Source: Beijerinckiaceae bacterium (GTDB lineage Bacteria; Pseudomonadota; Alphaproteobacteria; Rhizobiales; Beijerinckiaceae). From it: a DNA stretch of 64,000 nt. This document shows, one piece after another, positions 16,586 to 28,748 of this stretch. The translations under genes were made by a program, and so were the position numbers. Position 1 is the stretch's first letter. Every line of letters starts with the position of its first letter. Location of the stretch: the NCBI GenBank assembly GCA_027532775.1, contig JAPZTO010000003.1, forward strand, positions 310,001 to 374,000, written 5' to 3'. A model generated the notes under the pieces. The model searched no databases. It was not told the DNA's origin and saw only the letters and a list, made by a program, of their open reading frames with translations.

Positions 16586-18379
16586 ATGTCGCTGCTGCGC
16601 CTGTATTTCCGTGTTCTGATGCAACTCGGCCCGGAACTGCGGCTCGGGCTATGGCTCGTCATGGCGAATCTCGCGCTCGCGACCGCGATGTTCGCCGAGC
16701 CCTACCTTTTCGGGCAGATCATCAACCTGCTGACCGGTTCGCAGGCGCAGGGCAGCAAGCCGACGCTCGAATCTCTCCTGCCGCTGATCGGCCTGTGGCT
16801 GGCCTTCGGGCTGGTCTCGATTGTCGGTGGGGTGACGGTGGCGCTGCATGCCGACCGGATGTCGCACCGCCGCCGCCTCGGCGTGATGGCCACCTATTTC
16901 GAGCATGTGCTGACGCTGCCGCTCTCCTTCCATTCGGCCACGCATTCCGGCCGCACCCTGAAGGTGATGCTCAACGGCGCCGATGGCATGTTCTGGCTCT
17001 GGCTGGGTTTCATGCGCGACCATTGCGCCGCGCTGGTCTCGCTGCTGGTGCTGCTGCCGCTGACCTTGCTCATCAACTGGCGCCTCGGCCTGCTGCTCGT
17101 CGGGCTGGTTGTGATCTTCGCCTTCCTGATGGGGCTGGTGATCAACCGCGCCGCCACGTTGCAGGAGAAGGTCGAGGGGTTCCATTCGGAACTGGCCGAG
17201 CATACCTCGGATGCGATCGGGAACATCCCGGTCATCCAGAGCTTCACGCGGATCCAGGCGGAGCTGAACGCGCTGCGTTTCGTGATCGACCGGCTGCTCT
17301 CGGCGCAGATCCCGGTTCTCTCATGGTGGGCGCTCGCCTCGGTGGCAACGCGTGCCGCTTCCACCCTGACGGTGACGGCGATTTTCCTGCTCGGCACCTG
17401 GCTGCATATCCGCGATCTCGCGACGATCGGCGATATCGTGACCTTCATGGGCTATGCGACCCTGCTGATCGGCAAGCTCGAGGCGGCCGTGGGTTTCGTG
17501 AACCAGCTCTTCATGCAGGCGCCGAAGCTGCGCGATTTCTTCGAGGTGCTCGACACGACGCCGCAGGTGCAGGACCGGCCCAATGCCGCGGATGCCGGCA
17601 CGCTGAAGGGCGAGGTCGTGTTCGACCAGGTCTCCTTTTCCTATGACGGCAAGCGCCCCGCCATTGCCGACCTGTCCTTTACGGCGGCACAGGGCAAGAC
17701 GATCGCGCTTGTCGGGGCAACAGGTTCGGGCAAATCGACGACGCTCGGGCTCCTGCACCGGGCCTTTGACCCGCAATCCGGCGGGATCCTGATCGACGGG
17801 AAGGATATCCGCGACTTCACGCTGCAATCCCTCCGCCGGAACATCGCTGTCGTTTTCCAGGAGCCGATGCTGTTCGCGCGGACCATCCGGGAGAATCTCG
17901 AGGTCGGGCGCGCGGATGCCACCGAGGCGGAGATGATGGATGCGCTCGAACGCGCGCAGGCGCTGGAGTTCATCGGGCGCCAGTCCGAAGGGCTCGACAC
18001 CGTGGTCGGCGAGCGCGGTCGTTCGCTGTCGGGCGGCGAACGCCAGCGGCTTTCAATCGCGCGGGCGCTGCTGAAGAACCCGCCGGTTCTCATTCTCGAC
18101 GAGGCGACCTCCGCACTTGATGCGGCTACCGAGCAGAAGCTCCAGAAGGCGCTCGAGGCGGTGATGAAGGACCGTACGACCTTCGTGATCGCGCATCGGC
18201 TCGCGACGATCCGCAATGCCGATCATATCCTTGTGCTCGACAAGGGCCGCATCGTCGAGAGCGGCAATTTCGAGACGCTGGTGGCGGCAAACGGGCGCTT
18301 TGCAGAACTGGCGCGGGCGCAGTTCATGGCCCAGCCAAACCCGGTCGCGCCGATGCCGGCGCCGGAAAACGCTTCCTAG
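16586..18379 (+). CDS. ndvA: NdvA/ChvA-type cyclic beta-glucan ABC exporter (permease-ATPase fusion)
   Basis: 597 residues. An N-terminal six-helix exporter domain (about 1-315) precedes the nucleotide-binding domain with Walker [10 protein letters not shown] (377-385), signature LSGGERQR and Walker [13 protein letters not shown]. The [11 protein letters not shown] start and the [34 protein letters not shown] stretch are characteristic of NdvA/ChvA, which exports cyclic beta-1,2-glucan to the periplasm for osmotic adaptation, motility and host interaction. No cyclic glucan synthase gene (ndvB) is nearby. Its TAG stop and the stop of convergent aroB overlap on a CTAG palindrome. Confidence 0.88.
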   Translation: MSLLRLYFRVLMQLGPELRLGLWLVMANLALATAMFAEPYLFGQIINLLTGSQAQGSKPTLESLLPLIGLWLAFGLVSIVGGVTVALHADRMSHRRRLGVMATYFEHVLTLPLSFHSATHSGRTLKVMLNGADGMFWLWLGFMRDHCAALVSLLVLLPLTLLINWRLGLLLVGLVVIFAFLMGLVINRAATLQEKVEGFHSELAEHTSDAIGNIPVIQSFTRIQAELNALRFVIDRLLSAQIPVLSWWALASVATRAASTLTVTAIFLLGTWLHIRDLATIGDIVTFMGYATLLIGKLEAAVGFVNQLFMQAPKLRDFFEVLDTTPQVQDRPNAADAGTLKGEVVFDQVSFSYDGKRPAIADLSFTAAQGKTIALVGATGSGKSTTLGLLHRAFDPQSGGILIDGKDIRDFTLQSLRRNIAVVFQEPMLFARTIRENLEVGRADATEAEMMDALERAQALEFIGRQSEGLDTVVGERGRSLSGGERQRLSIARALLKNPPVLILDEATSALDAATEQKLQKALEAVMKDRTTFVIAHRLATIRNADHILVLDKGRIVESGNFETLVAANGRFAELARAQFMAQPNPVAPMPAPENAS

Positions 18380-19494
18380 GCGCATTCCTCCACGAGGAAT
18401 TCACGGATCGCGGCAGCCGAGACATCACGGGCGATGAAGCTCTGGCCGAGTCCGCGCGTGAGGATGAAGGTCAGCGTGCCGCGGCTGACCTTCTTGTCCT
18501 GCGCCATCATTCCGAGCATGCCCTCCGGCGTCCAGGGCCCATCGACCTGGCCGAGGCGCGTCGGCAGGCCGATCTCGGCGAGATGGCGCTCGACCCTTTC
18601 CGGCAGCTCCGGCGGGCAGTGCCCGGCCCGGGCGGAATAGCGATGTGCCATCGCCATGCCGAGCGCCACGGCCTCGCCATGGACGAGCCGGCTCGCATCG
18701 TAGCGGACAAGCCCCTCAAGAGCGTGCCCGAACGTGTGGCCGAGATTGAGCAGGGCCCGGTCGCCCGTTTCGGTTTCATCCCGCGCGACGATGGCCGCCT
18801 TGGCCCCGCAGGAGATGGCCACGGCTTCCTCGCGCTCGGGACCGCCGGAAAAGATGCCGCGCCAGGCGCCGGCCTCAAGCCATTCATAGAAATCGGGCCG
18901 GTCGATCAACCCGTATTTCACCACTTCGGCATAGCCGGCGCGCAATTCGCGCAGCGGCAGCGTGTCGAGCAGGGCCGTATCGGCCAGTACAAGGCGGGGC
19001 TGGTGGAAGGCGCCGACGAGATTCTTGCCCTGCGCCGAATTGATCCCCGTCTTGCCTCCGACGCTGGAATCAACCTGCGCGAGCAGCGACGTGGGGACCT
19101 GCACGAAATGCATGCCCCGCCGGGCAATGGCGGCCGCGAAGCCGGCGAGATCGCCGATCACGCCGCCGCCGAGCGCGATCACCGCATCGCCCCGTTCAAG
19201 CCGGGCCGAGAGGATCGCCTCGACGGTCTTTTCCAGCCACGGCCAGCTTTTCGTCTTCTCGCCTGCCGGGAGGACCAGCTCTGCCACGCCGAGCCCCGCA
19301 GCCGCGAGCCCCTCGCGCAAGGGGGCGAGGTGGAAGCCCGCGACATTCTCATCCGTCAGGATCAGGCAGGCCCGGGCCCGGGTGGCGCCCGTGATGGCGG
19401 AGCCCGCCTCGGCGAGGAGATGCCGTCCGATGAGGATGTCATAGCTGCGGCCGGCAAGGTCGACGCGGACCTCCCGGTGGGGGGTGTCGGTCAT
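18376..19494 (-). CDS. aroB: 3-dehydroquinate synthase
   Basis: 372 residues. Catalyses the second step of the shikimate pathway, converting DAHP to 3-dehydroquinate with NAD and a metal. Landmarks are [44 protein letters not shown], the NAD/metal region of all AroB proteins, and [11 protein letters not shown] with metal-binding histidines. Its ATG overlaps the aroK stop by 4 bp (ATGA), giving the standard aroK-aroB operon with coupled translation. Cytoplasmic. Confidence 0.97.
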   Translation of the reverse strand: MTDTPHREVRVDLAGRSYDILIGRHLLAEAGSAITGATRARACLILTDENVAGFHLAPLREGLAAAGLGVAELVLPAGEKTKSWPWLEKTVEAILSARLERGDAVIALGGGVIGDLAGFAAAIARRGMHFVQVPTSLLAQVDSSVGGKTGINSAQGKNLVGAFHQPRLVLADTALLDTLPLRELRAGYAEVVKYGLIDRPDFYEWLEAGAWRGIFSGGPEREEAVAISCGAKAAIVARDETETGDRALLNLGHTFGHALEGLVRYDASRLVHGEAVALGMAMAHRYSARAGHCPPELPERVERHLAEIGLPTRLGQVDGPWTPEGMLGMMAQDKKVSRGTLTFILTRGLGQSFIARDVSAAAIREFLVEECA

Positions 19495-20168
19495 GGGGAA
19501 GTGCTTTCAGAAGAAGTCGGCACCGGGCCGGCAAGGAAGGTCTGCATCGTTTCCAGCACGGTCTGGACCATCTGTTCGTGCGGGATTTCCATGCTGGTCA
19601 CGCTGAGATCCGCCTCGGCATAGACCGGATAACGCTTGTCGATCAGCGCCTGCATCGTCGCCACGGGGTCGGCGGTCTGGAGCAGCGGGCGGTTCTGACG
19701 CTTCTGGACCCTGCGCATCAGCACCGCCAGATCCGCCCTGAGCCAGACCGAGACGGCCCTTTCGCGGATGCGAGCGCGGGTCTCGGCATCCATGAAGGCA
19801 CCGCCGCCGGTGGCGATGACCTGCTGCGGCTCGCTGAGAAGCCGGGCGATCACCTTCCGCTCGCCGGAACGGAATTCGGCCTCGCCGAGCTGGGCGAAGA
19901 TCTCGGGAATGCTCATCCGGGCCGATTCCTCGATCGCATGGTCGGAATCGATGAAGGGCAGGCCCAGCCGCTGCGCCAGACGCCGCCCGACCGAGGTCTT
20001 GCCGGCGCCCATCAGGCCGACCAGCACGACATGCCGGCCCGCCAGCGCCTCGCGCACGGCCGGAGCCAGCATCAGCGGGGGTGATTCCTGGGCCGGAGAA
20101 GATTCCTGGGCCGGAGACGATTCTTGGGCCGGAGACGATTCTTGGGCCGGGGCGGTGGCTTCGGTCAT
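19491..20168 (-). CDS. aroK: shikimate kinase with repeat-bearing N-terminus
   Basis: 225 residues; typical AroK is about 175-200. Phosphorylates shikimate at O3 with ATP. Walker A GLMGAGKTS at 51-59, shikimate-binding DSDHAIEESARMSI and GEAEFRSGE, and GGGAF further on. The extra N-terminus contains four copies of a six-residue unit (AQESSP) encoded by an 18-bp tandem array at 20083-20154. Starting inside, at the Met of LMLAP, would remove the array but there is no clear ribosome site there. First gene of aroK-aroB. Confidence 0.95.
   Translation of the reverse strand: MTEATAPAQESSPAQESSPAQESSPAQESPPLMLAPAVREALAGRHVVLVGLMGAGKTSVGRRLAQRLGLPFIDSDHAIEESARMSIPEIFAQLGEAEFRSGERKVIARLLSEPQQVIATGGGAFMDAETRARIRERAVSVWLRADLAVLMRRVQKRQNRPLLQTADPVATMQALIDKRYPVYAEADLSVTSMEIPHEQMVQTVLETMQTFLAGPVPTSSESTSP
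20083..20154 (-). repeat. 18-bp tandem repeat x4 inside aroK
   Basis: Units at 20083-20100, 20101-20118, 20119-20136 and 20137-20154 (plus strand begins GATTCCTGGGCCGGAGAA). Units 2 and 3 differ by one base, the outer ones by a few. Multiples of three keep the frame and encode AQESSP repeats. Copy number may vary between strains by slippage. Confidence 0.9.
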
Positions 20169-20300
20169 GCGTGGTTCCTGTCGCGCGCCACCTAATGCAA
20201 AAACCGCGAGAAATTTCTACCGCGAATTGGCACGAACCGTTAAGCAGGAGGGTGTTGTCGGTGGTGTCTGCCGCATTTTCATGCTCACGAGTGTGCATCG

Positions 20301-20450
20301 ATGCTGTTCCTGCTCCGGATCCTGATCATCGCCGGCCTTCTCGCCGCACTGGCCTATGGCGCGCTTCACGCGCTTGCCACGCTGGTGGAGCCCGAGCAGC
20401 GCGAGATTTCGGTTCCGGTCGATCCGCCCCGGCCGCGTGCGGCGCCATGA
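20301..20450 (+). CDS. 49-residue single-pass membrane protein, unknown function
   Basis: ATG at 20301, TGA at 20448-20450. The N-terminal half is one hydrophobic helix (LFLLRILIIAGLLAALAYGAL) and the C-terminal half is acidic then Pro/Arg-rich (VEPEQREISVPVDPPRPR). Small proteins of this shape occur just upstream of xerD in other Hyphomicrobiales, sometimes mislabelled as kinases. It ends 13 bp before the xerD start, so the two are likely cotranscribed. Divergent from aroK. Nothing more specific can be said. Confidence 0.65.
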   Translation: MLFLLRILIIAGLLAALAYGALHALATLVEPEQREISVPVDPPRPRAAP

Positions 20451-20463
20451 TCGGGTCAGAAAC

Positions 20464-21381
20464 ATGAGTGAACGGGCGCTCCGGGGGTTTCTGGCCATGC
20501 TCGCGGCCGAGCGTGGCGCCGCAAAGAACACGCTCGATGCCTATCGGCGCGATCTCGCCCATTACCTCGAGGCCATCGCACCGGAATCGGCGGAAAATAT
20601 CGCCGTCAGCCGGATCCGCGCCTATCTCCAGGATCTGGCGGCGGAGGGCTTCAAGCCGGCCACGCTGGCGCGGCGGCTCTCCTCGATCCGGCAGTTCCAC
20701 GGCTTCCTCTACACCGAGGCGATGCGACCGGATGATCCGACCGTGACGCTGGAAGGGCCGAAGCGCGGCTCCTCCTTGCCCAAGGTGATCAGCGTCGATG
20801 ATGTCACGCGACTGCTCGACCAGGCGCGGTCCGAGGCTGCGAAACAGGGTCTTTCCGCCCATGCCCGGCTCGCCGCGTTGCGCCTTCAGGCGATGATCGA
20901 ACTGCTTTACGCCACCGGCCTCCGGGTTTCGGAACTCGTGGCGCTGCCGGCCCAGAGCATCCGGCCCGAGCGCGAGGGGTTGATCGTGCGCGGCAAGGGC
21001 AACAAGGAACGGCTCGTCCTGATTACAGGGGCAGCCCGCGAGGCGGTCAGCCAATACCGGGCGGCGATGAAACCGGGTGCCGGCTCCCGGTTCCTGTTCC
21101 CGGCTGCGAGCGAAACCGGGCACGTGCCCCGCCAGGTCTTCGCGCGCGAGCTGAAGCGGCTCGCCGGTGCCGCCGGCATCCGCGCCGACCTGCTCTCGCC
21201 CCATGTGCTCCGGCACGCTTTCGCCACGCATCTGCTGCAGAACGGCGCCGACCTGCGCATCGTGCAGCAGCTTCTTGGCCATGCCGATATTGCGACAACG
21301 CAGATCTATACCCATGTCCTTGACGAGAGGGCCCGCGCGATGGTGCGGGACCTCCACCCGCTGAATGACAGGCCGGAATAA
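20464..21381 (+). CDS. xerD: tyrosine recombinase XerD
   Basis: 305 residues from the ATG at 20464. Resolves chromosome dimers at dif together with XerC and FtsK. An N-terminal SAM-like DNA-binding domain (LRGFLAMLAAERGAAKNTLDAYRRDL) precedes the catalytic domain with Arg154 (TGLRVSE), Lys178 (RGKGNK), His247-Arg250 (HVLRHAF), His273 (LLGHADI) and the nucleophile Tyr282 (IYTHV). All catalytic residues are intact. Position before accA and after aroKB (divergent) is the usual chromosomal xerD locus of this order, so this is not a phage integrase. Confidence 0.95.
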   Translation: MSERALRGFLAMLAAERGAAKNTLDAYRRDLAHYLEAIAPESAENIAVSRIRAYLQDLAAEGFKPATLARRLSSIRQFHGFLYTEAMRPDDPTVTLEGPKRGSSLPKVISVDDVTRLLDQARSEAAKQGLSAHARLAALRLQAMIELLYATGLRVSELVALPAQSIRPEREGLIVRGKGNKERLVLITGAAREAVSQYRAAMKPGAGSRFLFPAASETGHVPRQVFARELKRLAGAAGIRADLLSPHVLRHAFATHLLQNGADLRIVQQLLGHADIATTQIYTHVLDERARAMVRDLHPLNDRPE

Positions 21382-21529
21382 CAGCCAGAAGGGCGGGGGG
21401 GCTTGACGCCAAGCGCCTCAATCGTCAGGTTGCGGCGCCTTTTCGGGGGTTTCCAAGCACCGGTCTGGCCGTCTTTCCGCGGCCCGGACATGCCGGCAGC
21501 CTGTCAGTTCCGAAACATGTTGAAGGTTC

Positions 21530-22486
21530 ATGCGCGCCTATCTGGATTTCGAGAAGCCGGTTGCCGAGCTTGAGAGCAAGATTGCCGAATTGCGGGCTCT
21601 CGCGGCCCGGGACGGCGCTACCGCCATCGGTGAGGATGTGACACGCCTCGAGGCCAAGGCGGAATCCGCCCTGCGTGACCTCTATGCGAATCTGACGCCG
21701 TGGCAGAAGACACAAGTCGCGCGCCACCCCGAGCGGCCGCATTGCCTCGATTATATCGAATCCCTGTTCACGGAATTCACCGCCATCGCCGGCGACCGCG
21801 TCTTCGGCGAGGATGCTGCCGTCGTGGCCGGGTTTGCCCGTTTCCGGGGTCAGCCTGTCGCGGTGATCGGGCAGGAAAAGGGCTCGAATACCGAAAGCCG
21901 GCTGAAGCATAATTTCGGCATGGCCCGGCCCGAGGGCTATCGCAAGGCGCAGCGCGTGATGGAACTGGCTGACCGGTTCGGCCTTCCCGTCATCTCGCTG
22001 GTCGATACTGCGGGTGCCTATCCCGGCATCGGCGCAGAGGAACGGGGCCAGGCCGAGGCGATTGCCCGCTCGACGGATGCCTGCCTGGCGCTCGGCGTGC
22101 CGAATGTCGCGGTCATTCTCGGCGAGGGTGGTTCCGGCGGGGCGATCGCCATTGCCACGTCCAACCGCGTGCTGATGCTCGAACATGCGATCTACAGCGT
22201 GATCTCGCCGGAAGCGGCGGCGTCGATCCTGTGGCGTGATTCGCAGCGGGCGCAGGAAGCCGCGACCACGATGAAGATCACCGCGCAGGACCTGCTGCGC
22301 ATGAACGTGATCGATGTGATCATTTCCGAGCCGGTGGGCGGTGCCCACCGCGCACCGCAGGATGCCATCCATGCTGCCGGCGAGGCCGTGGCCCGGGCGC
22401 TGCAGGACATGGCCGGGATGAGCCCCGATGCCCTGCGCGAGGCCCGTGCCGAGAAATTTCTCGCCATCGGACGACGGCTCGGATAA
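21530..22486 (+). CDS. accA: acetyl-CoA carboxylase carboxyltransferase subunit alpha
   Basis: 318 residues. Forms the carboxyltransferase with AccD, making malonyl-CoA for fatty acid synthesis. The DFEKPVAELESKIAELRALA start, LTPWQKTQVARHPERPH, the DRVFGEDAAVVAGFARFRG block and LVDTAGAYPGIGAEERGQAEAIARS are diagnostic. The GEGGSGGAIAI turn forms part of the oxyanion site. Cytoplasmic. Stands alone after xerD with a 148-bp gap, so it probably has its own promoter; a TTGACG at about 21401 could be a -35 but no good -10 follows. Confidence 0.97.
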   Translation: MRAYLDFEKPVAELESKIAELRALAARDGATAIGEDVTRLEAKAESALRDLYANLTPWQKTQVARHPERPHCLDYIESLFTEFTAIAGDRVFGEDAAVVAGFARFRGQPVAVIGQEKGSNTESRLKHNFGMARPEGYRKAQRVMELADRFGLPVISLVDTAGAYPGIGAEERGQAEAIARSTDACLALGVPNVAVILGEGGSGGAIAIATSNRVLMLEHAIYSVISPEAAASILWRDSQRAQEAATTMKITAQDLLRMNVIDVIISEPVGGAHRAPQDAIHAAGEAVARALQDMAGMSPDALREARAEKFLAIGRRLG

Positions 22487-22540
22487 CCGCAGTTAACGAA
22501 GCCTTGATCTTATGACGAGGTTTTGATGCAGTGCTCCCGG

Positions 22541-22561
22541 GCAATCGTCTAGACTGATTGC
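22541..22561. promoter_or_regulatory. palindrome in the accA/L,D-transpeptidase gap
   Basis: GCAATC and GATTGC arms flank a perfect 8-bp core GTCTAGAC with a one-base asymmetry. It lies 65 bp before the transpeptidase start. It could be a regulator site or a weak hairpin; no partner is known. Confidence 0.35.
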
Positions 22562-22625
22562 CTTAATTCCGCCGGGCTGTGGGCTGAAAGGCTCGACAGT
22601 CCGGAATCTGCCGTGAGGTTATGCC

Positions 22626-24041
22626 GTGTTGGGTCTGTCGGGTTCCTGGATGTCGCCGGTTGCGGGCAAGGGTGCACGCTGTGGACTGGCCTTGGCCGCC
22701 CTGCTCGGGCTGGCCGCCTGCGACGAGAATGGCCGTCTGCCGTCGAATTCCCGTCATTACGTGCCGATCTCGCCCCAGATGGAGGCGCTGATGTCGGAGA
22801 AGGGCATGAATGCCCGCTCGCCGATCCTGATGCGCGCCTACAAGAAGGAGAGCGAACTCGAGGTCTGGAAACAGGATGCCTCGGGGGAATACAAGCTCCT
22901 GAAGACGTTCCCGATGTGCCGCTGGTCCGGCCAGCTTGGTCCCAAGAAGACCGAGGGTGATCGCCAGGTGCCGGAAGGCTTCTATGCCATCACCCCGCAG
23001 CAGTTGAACCCGAACTCGTCCTTCTATCTTTCGTTCAATGTGGGCTATCCCAACACCTATGACCGCGCCTATGGCCGCACCGGCAGCCTGATCATGGTGC
23101 ATGGCGCATGCTCTTCGCGCGGTTGCTTCTCGATGACGGACGAGCAGATCGCCGATATCTACGCCCTGACGCGCGAGGCGTTCGGTGGCGGCCAGAAGTC
23201 CGTGCAGCTGCAGAGCTTCCCGTTCCGGTTCTCGCCGCAGAATCTTGCCCGCTACCGGGCTGACGAGCACATGCCCTTCTGGAAGAATCTGAAGGAAGGC
23301 GCTGACCATTTCGACGTCACGAAGCGTGAGCCGCAGGTCTCGGTCTGTGGCCGGCGCTATGTCTTCAATGCGCAGCCGAAGGACGGCGCCCGGTTCGATG
23401 CACAGGCGGCCTGCCCGCCTGTCCAGCAGGACGAGGCTCTTGTGGCGGCCGTCAATGCCAAGGCGCGCGGCGACGACCAGCAGGTGGCCTCGCTTGTCAG
23501 CCAGGGCACCAAGGCCGTGAAGCGCATCTATCAGGATGGCGACCAGCATCCCTCGTTCAAGAACACGATCCACGCCCAGGTCGGCGGCAGCGAAGGCAAT
23601 CGCCTCGCGACGCCGGTTGCGCCGGGGACGTCCCGGGTGGCGGAAGTCTCGCAGCCGGATGCGATCGAACATGGCGCTGTCGACGTGCCGGCCGAGCAGG
23701 CCCGTGGCCTGAGCCGGCAGGCTTTGCTCGCCAAGGCCTCGCAGGTCCGCCTGCAGGAAAGCGGCGCGCTGGCGACTCCGTCAGCGCCCGCTGCTCCCGC
23801 TGCCAATGCCCGCGCCGTGGCCGCTTCACCGGCTGCACCGTCAGCAGCGGTTGTCGCGCCGCCGCGCTCGACCGCCACCGCGCTGGTCTCGTCCGAACCG
23901 TCAAGGAAGCAGGAACCGGCCTTCTACCAGCGCTGGATCGGCTCGCTCGGCAACCTGACGGCCAGCGCGGCCGGAACCGGCGAGGATGCACCGCAGGCCG
24001 TGACCGCGCCGCTGCCGCCCAAGGCACCGCCGCGCCGCTGA
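22626..24041 (+). CDS. L,D-transpeptidase (YkuD/YafK type) lipoprotein with Ala/Pro-rich tail
   Basis: 471 residues. Lipobox LAAC (Cys32) after a hydrophobic run predicts an anchored envelope protein; the frame begins with GTG at 22626. The YkuD catalytic motif HGxxxxxxC is HG-ACSSRGC with His159 and Cys167, so peptidoglycan or lipoprotein cross-linking activity is expected. The layout (LMRAYKKESELEVWKQ, FPMCRWSGQLGPKKTEGDRQVPEGFY) is that of YafK-like proteins. After about residue 260 a long low-complexity Ala/Pro/Ser region replaces a folded domain, ending near a Trp-containing segment. The tail could span the periplasm; this is inference. A terminator follows. Confidence 0.88.
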   Translation: MLGLSGSWMSPVAGKGARCGLALAALLGLAACDENGRLPSNSRHYVPISPQMEALMSEKGMNARSPILMRAYKKESELEVWKQDASGEYKLLKTFPMCRWSGQLGPKKTEGDRQVPEGFYAITPQQLNPNSSFYLSFNVGYPNTYDRAYGRTGSLIMVHGACSSRGCFSMTDEQIADIYALTREAFGGGQKSVQLQSFPFRFSPQNLARYRADEHMPFWKNLKEGADHFDVTKREPQVSVCGRRYVFNAQPKDGARFDAQAACPPVQQDEALVAAVNAKARGDDQQVASLVSQGTKAVKRIYQDGDQHPSFKNTIHAQVGGSEGNRLATPVAPGTSRVAEVSQPDAIEHGAVDVPAEQARGLSRQALLAKASQVRLQESGALATPSAPAAPAANARAVAASPAAPSAAVVAPPRSTATALVSSEPSRKQEPAFYQRWIGSLGNLTASAAGTGEDAPQAVTAPLPPKAPPRR

Positions 24042-24082
24042 GCCGACCCCTGTCTCTCGCGACAGCAAGAAGCCCACGCACC

Positions 24083-24105
24083 AAGCCCCCGGGAGGGGGC
24101 TTTTC
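24083..24105 (+). terminator. intrinsic terminator after the L,D-transpeptidase
   Basis: AAGCCCCC / GGGGGCTT stem with a GGGA loop, followed by a short T-run. The stem ends in A/T pairs, so it may also serve the convergent gene at 24126. Confidence 0.88.
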
Positions 24106-24125
24106 CATTTGCGCGGTCCGGTGTG

Positions 24126-24725
24126 TCAGGCTTCGGGTTCGAGGATGATGATATTCGCCGTCACGACGGGCCGGAACCGGCCATGCCGCGTGATCGTCGT
24201 CAGGAAATGGCCGAGTTCCGGGTAGCCGCCCTCGCCGGTGAAATCGCTGGCATCATCGATCAGGACCACATGCCCGTCGACCGGCGAATCGAGGATGCAG
24301 CGGATTTCCGTGCTGATCGGCGAGGCCTGGGCACCATGGGCGGTCTCGCCGGCGGAATAATGGCCATCGAGCCAGAACAGGGCCGGCTCCTTGAGCAGGG
24401 CGACGATGCGCGGCAGGACATCGGCCGCATCCCCCTGGTGGAGCTCGACATTGTTCCGCCCGGCGAAACGCTGGTTGGCCCGGTCGAAATATTCCGGCGA
24501 GAGCTCGACCGAGATCGACCGGATGCCGGTCGCCGCCACGGAAGCGAGGGTGTCGCCCTTGAATGTGCCGGTCTCGATGAAGGTTCCGAAGCCGTAGCCC
24601 TCGAGATAGCGATGGATCAGCCGTCGCTTGACGGCCGGCGCCGGCGGGTTGGGCATGCCCGACATCACCCAGCGGAGAATCTGGGTCGTGTTGCGGATAT
24701 CCTTGAGACGCTGCAGGACGGACAT
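24126..24725 (-). CDS. SAM-methyltransferase-like protein of unknown substrate
   Basis: 199 residues. The segment YGFGTFIETGTFKGDTLASVA takes the place of motif I; ETGTFKGDT is found in a group of class I methyltransferase-like proteins and lacks the usual DxGxGxG. SVELSPEYFDRANQRFAG is a plausible acidic motif II, LHQGDAADVLP motif III and ALFWLDGHYSAG the motif IV region; LIDDASDF follows. Folds of this type often modify sugars or surface polymers, but nothing nearby indicates a substrate. It starts 23 bp after the secA stop on the same strand, so it may be cotranscribed with secA. Confidence 0.7.
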   Translation of the reverse strand: MSVLQRLKDIRNTTQILRWVMSGMPNPPAPAVKRRLIHRYLEGYGFGTFIETGTFKGDTLASVAATGIRSISVELSPEYFDRANQRFAGRNNVELHQGDAADVLPRIVALLKEPALFWLDGHYSAGETAHGAQASPISTEIRCILDSPVDGHVVLIDDASDFTGEGGYPELGHFLTTITRHGRFRPVVTANIIILEPEA

Positions 24726-24748
24726 GGATCAGGGCCGCTTGCCGCCGG

Positions 24749-27610
<2,862 letters not shown>

Positions 27611-27709
27611 GCACCGTCTTCCTTGTTCTCGCCGGATGGCGGATCGGGCAGGCCGCAACAGAGACGAACCGGCCCGGAATGACCTGAAATCAGATCGGAT
27701 GATCGCCGG

Positions 27710-27738
27710 AGATAAGGATCGGCACAGGCCATTGTCAA
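27710..27738 (-). promoter_or_regulatory. sigma-70-type promoter of secA
   Basis: On the minus strand TTGACA (27738-27733) and TTATCT (27715-27710) are separated by exactly 17 bp. The -10 is 100 bp before the secA ATG, implying a leader of roughly 90 nt. The best promoter match in the window. Confidence 0.72.
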
Positions 27739-27894
27739 TGTTCACCCTTTCCGGAACGTGCCCCGGAACACCAATCCGTGACCGGAAGACGCGCCGGGCC
27801 GGGCCTGCGGGGGGCTCGCCAATGCCGGCGCTTTGCGATAACGGAACTTTACGCACCCGGCCGCGCCGCCTGCCGGATCAACCCGGAGATCCTC

Positions 27895-28737
27895 ATGTCC
27901 AAGACGCTCCTTCTCTCGCTCGCCCTGGCCATCGGCCTTTCCGGCCCGGTGGCGATGGCCCAGGCCCCTGCCGGCAAGGTTCTTGCCCGCGTCAATGGCG
28001 AGCCGATCACCGAACTGGATGTCACCACGGCGATGGATGATGTGGGATCCGAGTATCCCAACCTTACGCCGGATGGCCTGCGCAACCTGACGCTCGAATT
28101 CCTGATCGAGATGAAGATCGTCGCCCAGAAGGCCAAGGCCGACAAGATCGACCAGACCGACGAATTCAAGCGTCGCATGGCCTATGTCCAGCAGCGCGTG
28201 CTGATGCAGCAATTGCTGCTCCGCGAGGCGAATACCGCGACCACCGATGCCGCCGTCAAGAAATTCTATGACGAGCAGGTCGCGCAGATCAAACCGGTCG
28301 ACGAGGTGCGGGCGCGCCATATCCTTGTCGAGAACGAGGATGATGCGAAGAAGATCGTCGAGCGCCTCAAGGGCGGCGAGGATTTCGCCAAGGTTGCCAA
28401 GGAAGCCTCGAAGGATCCCGGTTCGGGCGCGGAAGGCGGCGATCTCGGCTTCTTCACGCAGGACCGCATGGTGCCGGAATTTGCCAATGCCGCCTTCGCA
28501 ATGAAGCCGGGCGAGCTTTCCGCCCCGGTCAAGAGCCAGTTCGGCTGGCATATCATCAAGGTCGAGGAGCGTCGCCAGCGCCCGCTGCCGGCCTTCGACC
28601 AGATCAAGGACCGGGTCGCCCAGTCGCTCGCGGCGCGCGCGCAGCAGGAATACCTCGCCAAGCTGCGGCAGGCGGCCAAGATCGAGAAGCTGGACGCCCC
28701 CGCTGAAGCCAAGCCCGGCGAGCAGAAGAAGAACTGA
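27895..28737 (+). CDS. parvulin-type peptidyl-prolyl isomerase, exported
   Basis: 280 residues from the ATG at 27895, which has a GGAGA site upstream. The signal peptide ends GPVAMAQA. An N-terminal SurA-like chaperone region ([21 protein letters not shown] to about residue 135) precedes a rotamase domain ([41 protein letters not shown], then [18 protein letters not shown]). It should assist folding of outer-membrane or periplasmic proteins, fitting its position opposite secA. argJ follows after 11 bp, so a parvulin-argJ-mutT transcript is likely. Confidence 0.93.
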   Translation: MSKTLLLSLALAIGLSGPVAMAQAPAGKVLARVNGEPITELDVTTAMDDVGSEYPNLTPDGLRNLTLEFLIEMKIVAQKAKADKIDQTDEFKRRMAYVQQRVLMQQLLLREANTATTDAAVKKFYDEQVAQIKPVDEVRARHILVENEDDAKKIVERLKGGEDFAKVAKEASKDPGSGAEGGDLGFFTQDRMVPEFANAAFAMKPGELSAPVKSQFGWHIIKVEERRQRPLPAFDQIKDRVAQSLAARAQQEYLAKLRQAAKIEKLDAPAEAKPGEQKKN

Positions 28738-28748
28738 GGCAATACACG

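Noticed and set aside
20464-21381. Tyrosine recombinase as sign of a mobile element
   Set aside because: It is XerD by sequence and by its conserved place near accA.
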